From contig CP136068.1 in assembly GCA_032622095.1 (NCBI GenBank), positions 149,493,365 to 149,557,364 of the forward strand: 64,000 nucleotides of DNA, given 5' to 3'. Positions within the stretch are counted from its first letter, which is position 1. The number at the start of each line of letters is the position of its first letter. Position numbers and translations under genes: made by a program. This document shows positions 26,801-38,800 of the stretch, in pieces. A model generated the notes under the pieces. The model was not told where the DNA came from. It was given only the letters and a program-made list of their open reading frames with translations, and ran no database searches. The stretch is from Siphonodentalium dalli. Taxonomy: Eukaryota; Mollusca; Scaphopoda; Gadilida; Siphonodentaliidae.

Positions 26801-29800
26801 GCCATTGATTCATCATTTTATCAGTCTTATTAAATGTTATTTACCTATATAATACTCACATTTTAATTAGGTTGAATGACCTTATTCCCCAACAATTACA
26901 TCAGCATTTCATAAAATATACATGCTTATGTATGGAACGGTTGCATTATATTTAAATTATTAGCGATATCTTCAGCTTGTTCTCAGTAATCATGCATTAA
27001 TAACGACAAAGGTATTGGGCCAGTTAATTTGTATTAGATGTACACAGGAGAAGAATGGCACTAAGACTGTTATAGTGTGACTACAGACTGTTCACAATTT
27101 CTCACCCATTTTATATTGAATTTGATCTCGCGTTTATTATTTAAATTTAGTTCTTTTGTGAACACATGTGTTCAGATTTTGAACACATATAAGTGTTCAA
27201 AAGCTGTTGCAGTGTTCGGAACACATCAAGCGTTCACATATTTCAAACACTCATGTTCAAAATCTGAACATGATGTTTTCAAAACTGAACGCTTATATGC
27301 ATTCATAAATTGAACACATCCATTCAATTCATTGAACACATGCGTTCAAATCTGAACACCGGGGACCGTTCAGAGTAATTGAACACATCTGTTCTAAACT
27401 GAACACTGAACAGTGTTCATTATCTGTTGCATTTTTGGCGTTCAAATTCGAACACTTTTATTTAGCTAGGGTAATGGATGTTTTTTATTTTATGTCCTAA
27501 AAATTGTAAGAAACATTTATTTTAAAACAATGATAAAAAATTGTTAGGCCAATGCATTCTCTTATATATGCGAGGCGACCTATGGTCGACTCGCATATAT
27601 AAGAGAATGCATTGGCACAGGGTAAAAACCTTTTATCCCAGCAATCTAGGGACACATCTTCTAGTGTCGGAAGTACAGTGTCAGTGAACTTTTACACAAA
27701 ATGTATTAATCTACAAGTTATATTTATATGGGAAAACATAAATATCACAAGATCTTCAAGCTATTTTGAACAACAGTAACATACATGTCTATGATAAATG
27801 ATAACTATGTGAGATCCATTAATATTCTCAACCAAACTCAAATATCTTATTTTCCAATTTTAAAATCAACAAATACCGTCAAAATATCTATCCAAATTGA
27901 GCAATATTACACAATTAGTAGCTAATTAAATTAATTAAACAAATATTAGCTAATAACACAGCTAGGACTAATACGATAATACACAAGACACATATATAGA
28001 ACGACCTCGGCATCGTGATAAGGGGAAGGACTGTCCGAAGGATCGTGTAAATCATCATGAAACGAAATGGCTATTTAGATGTAACGCATGGTAACGACGC
28101 TCGCTTAATCCGGTTGAATGTTTTGGATGAAAATAAACGGCGATAATTGAACCCATAATAATATATACCCTATGGTTTAAGCATCTGCCTTATAATACAG
28201 GTCTATCATATATATGTATACCACTGTATGTAGTAGATGTTCTATACAATGTATGTCGCTGCAATTAAGCCGATGATTAAGGGTGCCACCTTCAAACCGA
28301 AGTTCTGCCGGAAATTGGCGATACAGGTACAACTTTAAGTAGAAACGCACAAGACAAGATCTCAGAGTTAATTCGGACACGGATCCGGTATCTTTACCCC
28401 ATGTGGCCATGATATAGTAATAATAATTGAATCGTTGAATATCTAGTCTATAGTGAGGCGTAATTAGTGACATGACAATTAAGTGCAGTCTTGTATGGAT
28501 TCTGGTCCGCAAAGACAAATAACGTTTTGTCGTCATGACACATGGCATGACGTCGTAACCGGGTTTCATTAAGCTAACAGAAGAAATGTATCTGATATAT
28601 GAACCTATGTATTTATAACAACTTGTCTATAAATAATAAACTACTTTAATTGTTCGTGATTACATATCGGAAGTTGTGCTTTTGTGCAAAAATGCACTGC
28701 CGGAAGTAACGTGATTTGTTCTAGAAAAAGTGGTCTATCAATTTCAGGGTATACTATAAATTATGTGTGACGTCACAGGAATGTACGCCCGCCCGTTACC
28801 TATACACGACCGAGCTCGACACTTGCGCGCTGACCGGGTCGTTATAAGTGACTACACTCCACTGATTTCGCTTAAATCAATAACCATAACCATAATCTTT
28901 TTATTGGCTGCTGCCTTAATGAAAACTCTGCCTACTCATAACATACATTATGCATGCACAGTAGTTCTTGTTAATACAAGTAAACGCGCAAATGTTATAA
29001 TATAGCATACCAAATGATATTTGATGATGGATACATCCAAGTTTATTTTGAGCTGACTAGACTAAGTGAATGCCTCACAGGCTCACTCAATGTATTACAC
29101 GACCGACTCATACATATATGCAGGTGTAACCACATAAATTAATGTGGCACCAATGTTTGCCACCTGGCATTAGGGTGAGAATTCCGGAATGTATACATTG
29201 AAAGATGTTATATCACTTGATGGAATAATTCCAACAACAACAATTACATCCAATTATTTTTGAAGAAACTGCTGCATCATTATTCACGGAATGACCAAAG
29301 AACCATCTGGTGTCACATAACTGTCACTAAAATACATACTTTAAACATATTTAAATCAAACGTGCTGCAATGTTCTAAAAGTTGTAACATTTCTGTTTTA
29401 GTTGTTTACGAATGTCCAGTCGCGAGTCCATTAACTGATTTAAAACACATTTTTGAAAGATACAAATATGAACTATTTTCATACCGATCAACAATTCCGA
29501 TACATCTCGATAAATTGGATATATCATAACGTTTTAATTTCTATAAGGATTAACTGTCATGTGGACTGTTTTTTGGAGATGTAACCGTGAGGTAAGTGGT
29601 CATAACTTGTGTAAAACCCGAAGGGTTTTACATACAAGTTATGACCACTTACCTCACGGTTACATCTCCATAAAAACAGTCCACATGACAGTTAATCCTT
29701 ATATTTATATACATTTAGCGAAAAAGCCACTTTTATAAATGTATTTAAATCGAAAAGTGTATCGTGACAAAACCAGCCCAAAATATCCCATAGCACCCTT

Positions 29801-32800
29801 GGCAAACGTTAACAGGAACAATTTTTTTATATTGAAACCTGGTGATTTAATTTAAGTCAATCATGCGCGACTCCAAACGCGCCCAAAACATTACGCGTTT
29901 TTCTTTCCGGTATCGATGACGTATCGATGTAATTATGGGGTTGCAGTTATGAGCTGTTGCGCGTTCACCGAGAAATAACTGCAACTAGTCACGTGGGCGC
30001 CCACCAATCGAAATGCTGGATTTAGTGATAATCACACTTAGTATGTAAATATACAATATTGTCGTCGACTGAGAATAAAACCACGCCCCTTGACACTGTT
30101 CATGTTATATCGTGGGTTGCATGTGGACTTTGTCGTGAACACAATTGTAGACATAATTAGTGATAGAACTCTGTTCGTACTTCGAAACCAAACGTCGATT
30201 ATGAAATATGTGTTTTGCTCTGTACATACTGTAGCGTAGTATAAATCTAATACGTGATCTAAAATGTCGACTCAAATATCTTAATTTTGGGCATTGTGTG
30301 CAAAGAATGAAATTTTAACTCGAACAATGCATTCATATGGTGTCCAGAATAAGAACGGCAACTCTATTAATATTGTCAAGCGTGCTGGCATGTTAGGTTT
30401 CAATGTTTGCAATACACTTTGTGTGAAATGAGTAGCACACCTTTACCGACAGGGACATGAATTGTGTGAACCAAATAAGAAGGTGTGAATAATGAACCAA
30501 TTCTCTTTTAGTGGTCTCCGCGTGAGCTCATTGTGCATACATTGGGATACATTAACTTTATATATGTCGAAATGTGGTATAAGACATAGTATGAAGTGCC
30601 CATTCGGAAGATAGAAGGTCGAATTAGAACAAAGGGTCTGGGTCTTAAGTACATGTAGATCTAAATAACTGTTTAATGAGACAGGTGCGAAATCTGAATT
30701 TATAAAGATACACAACATATACATGTACATACCCCTGTCACCTCTTGTAATCATGAAACGATACACTTCAGTTTTTACATTTTGAATACTCACAGTGAGG
30801 ATGTAAGTATATAGAGCTGCTATCTGACGTCTGCCCATACTGTTCCGTGGCTTTGCATGATATCTCTGCGCCGTTGTCTATTTTCTCAACATTGTTTATG
30901 ATAAGTTCCTTGCTGTCTGAGGTGAAAGTAGCTCTTGTGGCGGTAGATTCTTCTTGGAACTCCCAAATGTAGGACATGTTAAGTCCATGCGATGGTGGCT
31001 GGCTCGTTGAGACGACATCACATGTGAGTTTTAACGAGGAGCCGACATCAGGATTCTGAGTTGGCGACAGGATACCATTATTCACGGGTTTATCTAGAAA
31101 AACGTGTATAATTCACCTACAAATTATCACTTTAATGAAAACATTATTGTTGTGTAGTTATGCAGCTATCACTCATATTTGTGTATTCATGTGGCAACGA
31201 ACGTGGTAAAAACAAATTAGACATATCCATTTTCCCTGCTACATCGCTGCAGGCAATCATATTTGAAAATCGCATACAGCCGAATATTGAATCTAATATG
31301 TTCTGCAAGTTATTAATACAAAACACATGTCAAAACGTGAATTCAAACTCCCCAGAAGAACTGCTACAACCGCTGCAGCGCTACATTGAAAAAAACATGG
31401 ACGCGATATTGGTGAAACATGCTTCATTGCTACATATTGCAAAGCTAAGTCAAAACGTGAATTCAAGCTCACCCAAATCAATGGTACAGCCACTACATTG
31501 AAAAATATGGGATGCGATATGGGTGAAACATGCTTCATTGTTTCTGTTACAAAGCTAAGTCAAAAAGTGGATTCAAACTCCCCCGAATCACTGCTACAAC
31601 CGCTGTAGCGCTATACATTGAAAACAAATAGGACGCGATATGGGTTAAACGTGCCTCAAAAAGTGGATTCAAAGTTTTAAGGAGGCGCCGACAACAAGGT
31701 TTTGTGTTGGTGACAGGATACCATTATTCACGGGTCTATCTGCAAAACCCATATAAATCATGTGATCATCTCGAATTGCATTAAAATCATATTGGCTGTG
31801 TAGTTTTGAAGTCCTCCCTGATAAATGATTACCATGGTCAAACCAGTGGAAATCATATTAAATTATTAAATATATCGCAGTACAACAACAAGGGGCCTTG
31901 TGTGGTAAGCGTGGTAATCAGTATGGTAAATAAACATCGGCATGTTTATGATACAATCTGATTGTTCTTGATTGTTTAAAGCTATGGACAATGTACTTTC
32001 GAAAATGTGCATATTAGTGTAAAATCTATGTTGCTGTTTCACGTTTTCTCAACTGGTATGAATGCATGATTCTAAATTATATCTAAATTAATTTCTATTC
32101 TGGATTGGGAAGGGGGTAGGAGTGGCACTATTTATATTATGCTAACCGAACAAATTGTATATTTAAATGGTCGTGTTGAGTGTAGATACTGATGCTGATA
32201 CTGATTCTATATGAGGGTGTTAAGCCTCCCATTAATTTGCATGGGAATTGGAAAATGGTGTATCGGCGATAACATGTCAAGCCTATAATTTTCTCAAAAG
32301 ACTTGGTACTCGCTTTTAAATGGAGGTGACATAATAGGAAATGTCAGTTATAGCTAGAGACTGTCATTTTTATTATACTTCCATATTTGAATGTTCAAGT
32401 ATAGTGTATTTCTGTTTTTAATTGTTCTCTATATTGTTTGTCTTAGTAACTGTTGTTGTACACGTAATCACATTTGAATGAGAACCATGAAAGTTTCCTT
32501 GCTTCTACAGGAGAAGGCACGTGAGCTTGAACGAATTGTGTCCGTGTTTGCTTTATGTAGTTATGACAATTAAACCGAAATATCACATTAGGCGACACGT
32601 GTAGTGGTCCAGTTGTCGACCGCTGCTTGGGGGTGTTCAACGTCGCAACAAGCAAATAGCACCCGTAGTGACCAAATTTACATATCATGACCACAAGGTC
32701 AACCTGATAACGATGCCGTGAAAATGTCCCAGTCGGTTGTTGTCGGCCCCTGAATGCCGAAAAATGTCTTGTACGCACATCTCCACCAAACCAGTGATCC

Positions 32801-35800
32801 GATATTGGGGGTGGTGGTGAATCAACATTCGGCATGCATTGGTGAGGATACTGGCGAAATTTGGACATCGTCGGTTGTAAAGGGGCAGAAGGGGGAAAGG
32901 TGTTCAGTTAGTAAAATATTTGCGTCCCGGATCGTGCCAGAAACACACTAATTATAGTCTCTGGGACACACTGAGCACGACACAAAACGAAATATGCCAA
33001 TCGGTTGACATTTGGCCACGCTATTGACATGTGTTCCTTGACAGATTCTACTTGACCAATCTTTTTGTCGTTAAGTGGACACAGGGCGACCGGTGCAACG
33101 AAATTGCGCGTAGAATTTAGATGTGAAAAATCAACATGTGGACAGTAAGAAATCACCCTAAGCTGTATGATTGTGTGAAGTTTGAGGTGCCCGACATCAG
33201 CGAAAGTTCTGCAACGTTTTATGTCGTGAACGTAACGGCATGGGACTGGTGTCATTCGCCGGATGGGGAATTGCTACGCCAAGTAACTAATTCCAAGCAT
33301 GTCCATCCATATCTCCACCGATATATTTAAATTCCGAGGTCGCCGCAGACTAATCCAGTATATAGATATCTCAACAATGAACAGATAGACACCGACCTCA
33401 GACATCTACACACAGAGAAAATATGGTCAATATGAGTAACTTATGGTTAGCCACAAACTTTGGGATCAATGTGTCTAAACCACATCTTTCAGCGAGTCAC
33501 TATGACTAAATCTGACCTTTGTCATAGCGAATAAGTTACACGAATAATAACTCTAATTGCAAAGCTGCCATACACGATGATTAATGTGCATTGCCAACTG
33601 TTCAATTGCCATTACATCGCAATCCTATTCGATATGTAAATGAACGAATGTGATGAGAGGATTTACATCAGAACTTCACTCCCACACAAATTCTACATTA
33701 TTTGGATAAAAGGTTATTTCATAGACACCACAGACATCTGGAAATGGCAAACAAGTTAAACCGACCTATACCGCAAACAAGTGTTGTACATGTCAATATT
33801 GAAATATGTGTTTTAGAGAACTGATTGAAAGCTTGTCCATCTTTCAGCTCGGTATCTGATTATGGATAATATATCATCTGGTTTTCCCCTTCCCATTGCA
33901 TGACTACGGAATTAAAAGCGGCCGTGTGTCACAAACTTCATCCATTATGCGTTGTCATCTGCCAATTTGGGGATATAGAAAATCTTAACTAAAAAGAAAT
34001 ATGAACTTTCTAAAGAAACCAAAAAAACTTGTCAATTTTATAATATACTTTCCAGAGGAGATCAGGTCGAAACAAAATGAGGTTACCAGAGGGAATTTAG
34101 TAATGATGGCCCGCTGTGCGGGGTAGCGTCACTACAATCACCATCTGGGGACCTCATCATTCTTCGAATGCACGGCACCATAGTTTGATGCACACTCACC
34201 TAGAACAATAAGACGTCTCGAGCTATCCAAGCCAGGTGTACAGATCGGCGGAATGGACTTCCTATTCCAGCGGTCAACACAACGTATATATGGTACCACG
34301 CCATATACTCGAGCATCTTCCGGTTGAACATTTGACATATAAAATGACATGATACCATGCCTGACGTCGCCTAAGAATGTGATGTTATGTCTAGTGACCC
34401 TGGATGGCGTATTGTCAGACAGAAAAACGACGAACAGCGATTTGAATAGGTCCCAAATGTCACAATCCGAGTCCTTGGTAACCACCGCCAAACTACCATC
34501 ATTGATATGTGTGAGGAGGGTGACTCGAACACCTTCTGTCTTATTGCAGTATGTCGTATGATGATTAGCCTGCGCTCCGTCTGGAATTAGAGATTGCCCA
34601 GGTTAAAGTGATATGGAACACTACGTTTGGGGATTTTGTTTATGGGAATAGAGAGTACTCTTGCTCAAAGTAGTTATTATCCCCAGAAACATTTCGGAGA
34701 ACTATTATAATCAGCATGTCGGTCCGTGTGTATGTCGTCCAGCCGTTTTATCCGGATCAACATTATTACATGAATTAAGAGTTCGATGGGATTTTGTATG
34801 TAGTTGGCATTTACGAACGCACATGACAACATCGAATTTGGTCACGGTCTGATGATTTTTGACGGAGTTATGCCCCTTTGTCGACTTATATTTCAGTTGT
34901 TTGGACTTTCGGAATGATAGCTACTTGAACAATATTCAGCAGAACTTCTTGAAATTTGGTACGTAGTTCACATTGAGACAAAATATTTTCGAATGTGATC
35001 ATGGCCTGATTGTTGACGGAGTTATCAGCCGGAGGAGTTATGCTCCTTTATTCGCAAATATAGATATGTACCATGTCTCCAATTCAAATCGACCAATCAG
35101 CTACTATAATTACTCACCTGGTATGAGACTAGTGTCACTAAACAGGAAGTTGTCCTAATATCAGGCTAGTAGCCACCATTTTTAAATGATACATTGTTCC
35201 TCTTCGAACCAAATAATGTGAAATTTAATGAATAATAAAATCGGAAATGTGAATTATACAAAGTGTGCATTTAAAGATTATTGCTGACCGTTGCGAAAAC
35301 TGAATACTTAATCTGCGTGCGACTGGGTATTTGGGCATCACTTTCACCACGTCCTAATTGTCTCACACAGGGGATTCATTTATCTAGCCCCTGCTTTCTC
35401 GATGTGGGTGTTTACTGTTCACGGTGCCCTTTATGCAAAAATATAGCCATATAGTGTCAATGCATGTTTGGTTCACACCAAAGGACTTGGTGGCATATAG
35501 AGTTGCCGTTCCAATGGTTTGTGTCTGTCTCCCATTGTAGGCATCCTAATCCACTTTTGTATATATGTATAAATGTTTTTGCATGTAATATTCTAAATCA
35601 TGTTTAGCAATAAAGCATACTATAAAAAATACTTCGAATTCGCGAAAAAACATAGCTGCAATATCGGTTAAATGGAGATTATCATCAAATACAAGTAGTC
35701 ATACAATGAACATATATTAGTTAATACAGCTAATTTAACCGCTTTATGATGAAAAAAATGAATTCCATTGACAGAGAACGTGTTGTTCGACTACTAAAGA

Positions 35801-38800
35801 GTTTTTTCGTATGGCAGCACTGCAGCTGTGGTCATGTTTCACGTCCGACAATGCGTTTGGTGTTTTCTTTTTTGCTGTTCTACGGTTTTCACTGAAACTC
35901 GTGTGCGGTTCGCGTCGGGTGGTATTGGCCCACCTCAATTCGATGGATAAACACTTTTCCGTTCAAATTGTATGGAGAAAGTTTAATCCACTCTGCGAAG
36001 TTTAATCAACAGTAGGCACGTTTAATCAACAGGTGTTGATTAAATGTAACATTTAAACAGATGGCTTTATTTATATAGTAAGATAGGCGACCGTGGTATA
36101 AATATTGAGTATCCTACCAAAAAGCGTACACTGGACAACTGTACTGGGTGGATTTTTCGATCTAAACTTAATAATTAACCTGAGTGTGTGAAGCCGTTAA
36201 AAAAATATTGCGGTTCAAAAATTAGTGTTCTCACTCGGTGTGCATCATTGGGCATATTTGAGGAGATCTGAGTATGTGCACTAATGTTTAATATTTGGGA
36301 CGATATTCCACAGCTAAAACAATAGTTCCATTCAGTTTTTTCGTTGCCACTTGATTAACCTGATTGTAATAACTAATAAATTACGCAGAATCGGGGACAG
36401 ACAAGGCGACAAGACATGCATTATTTATTATATTATATCGAACATTGGTGTCAATTTTCACACAATTCTGTGTCTGATGTTGACACATTTTTATTTACCG
36501 TAAATTTAGGAAATCTGCCTCAGATTTTACAATTGATGGCTGGGGAAGCATAACTATCTTATTAACGTACATCTAACAGTGACACCAATTCGTGCATTGA
36601 TTTATGTAAATACGAAAATTACGAAGCTAAAACTTATTTAACTTTGAAGAAAACGGAAAAGAAGGTAATAAATAACGTTCACTGGCATTACTAAATTAGG
36701 ACTGTCCGCTTGCTAGCTAAACGCATACACACTATTAGGGTACGTTCATACACTGGCAAGTTTGCAGGGCATTTTTGTAGGCATTTTATCACAGAAACTA
36801 TATGGTGCCAGACTATGAACGGAAACAAGCATATACCAAGCATATTTACCAAATCTAACGATATGAGAAGTAAAATTTCGGTAGTTCCACATGTAACGGT
36901 GCTACTAACACATTTCCTTAAAATACCTGTATTATTGATTCTTGCGAGATAATTGCATGATATTTAGAGGCAAATTTCGATAGCATCGCCACGAGTGGAA
37001 ATACAGAGTTTTGACTTCTCGTGTAATTAGGCGTTGTACAATTGCATTTTTTAAGCATGTATGCGTTCTGTTTTGCACGTTGTAGTTTTCTATATACCGA
37101 AATGCCCGAAAAAGAATGCATGGCAAAACTGCGATTGTATGATCGTACCCTTAATATTGCATGTGCCCCGCGCAAGCCCTCACCCACGACCGCTACTAAT
37201 TGTTTTAGCCCGAGTGACACGTGTTATCATTATTATGGCGTATTGTTAGAATCCTCTATCATGTTCAGTTTGCCTCCAATTAATGCCAATGTATTGGATA
37301 ATTGTAGCTCAAGTCGCTGTTTTGGCCCCGGCGAAATACACATACATACAAGAATTACTGTTCACGGAATGGAGCGATTCGATTGCCGAGGGGTGTGAAC
37401 CGATTTATAGAATATCATAAAACAATACACCACGAAGACTAACAAAAAAACCCAGACAAATATATGGTCTACTGATACAGGACTGGTACATACATGTACC
37501 ATTACAGAAAATAGACGGGCATACAAAGCATATGGAAAATCACTCGTATCAAAGCCACCAAATATACAAAAGATGTCGCGAAAATAGCAAATAAAGAGAT
37601 GGGAAACAGATAGTCGAAAGGAGAATACCATCCGACTGTAACATGAAACATAAAGCCTTTTGGAATTATGTGCTCACGAAAAAAAGGTCCACGCAAGGTA
37701 TTTACGCCGAACAGGCAGCAGCATGCTAATTACAAACGATCGAGAGAAAGCAGAAGTTCTTAACGAATTCTTTACAATTGTATTACCAAGGAAGATATCT
37801 TAAAGACAAAGAGTTTATCAAATGAAAGATATATTGTTGACATGCAAATAACACCTATGGTAATCTAACAGAAATTAGAGAGACTCAATCGATTCAAGAG
37901 TTGTGGACAGGGTAACATCCATTCCATAATACTCAAGGAGACAGCGAAAGAGATCAGTTATCCACCCAGAAGGACATATTCCGAAATTATGGAAGAGAAA
38001 AACATAATATGTATATATAAAAAGGGATCAAAAATCAGATGCAGGTAATTACAAAATGTCAGATTAACATGTGTGCTTTGTAGACTGTTGGATTCATTCG
38101 TCAGCGATATGGACGAAAATAATCTGCTAACAACATACCAGCATGGAAATCATGTCACATCTCACTACATCCTCAGACAGAAACGAAAATGTTGACGTGA
38201 TCTACCTCGATTTCAGAAAAGCATTTGACTCTGTCCTACAATGAAAGACTTTTACGCAAGATGAAATCATACAGGATAGAACTAAATATACTCAGATGGA
38301 TAAAGGCATCCTTACAGACCGAGATCAATGCGTTTGGGTAAATTCTGAATTCTCCGAGTGGCACACAGTTACAAGCGAATCCCACAAGGCCTTACACTAG
38401 GACCAATGTTGTTCATCCTTTTCATAAATGACCTTCCGGAGTGTCAGATTTTCGGAGGCGATACCAAACTTGTTGGAAATCCACATTATGATCGGATATA
38501 AGATGATTTATATTCCGCTGTAATTGGTCGCTAGATGATTGGAAGTTACGGTTCAATTCCGCCAATATATACATCCACTTTCGCTAGTAACAATCCTAGA
38601 AATAATTACGTTGTGTGAGACACTCCAAAATATTCTCCTATACTAGTCAGCGAATGCGAAAACAGATTTGAGCGTAAACGGCGATGAGAAACTTAAGTTT
38701 GGCATCCATGTTCATTCAATTTGTAATAAAGCATACACAATACTCGGTAATATCAATACAATATTCATGTCGATGGATTTAAGTACATTCAGATCATTAT

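Larger units (their letters stand above)
24570..27469. mobile_element. 2.9-kb non-autonomous element with TGTTCA arrays
   Basis: The ends are inverted: AAATAAGAGTGTTCAGATTT at 24580 and, on the other strand, AAATAAAAGTGTTCGAATTT ending near 27468. AGCT flanks both sides (24566-24569, 27470-27473) and may be the target duplication, although the left end has six extra bases (CACTGC). The 330 bp at the right hold about 22 GTTC/GAAC cores in both orientations, the 115 bp at the left about nine, and a third cluster lies at 25163-25215. Arrays of short motifs near the ends are typical transposase-binding subterminal repeats. No transposase frame was found inside. Confidence 0.7.

Noticed and set aside
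27145-27465. Cluster of nuclear-receptor half sites (TGTTCA/TGAACA)
   Set aside because: Density and position at both ends of an inverted-repeat element fit transposase-binding repeats better than a hormone enhancer.
30443-30838. 131-codon minus frame
   Set aside because: Mostly intron sequence running on from exon 3; it conflicts with the clear GTGAGT donor at 30793.
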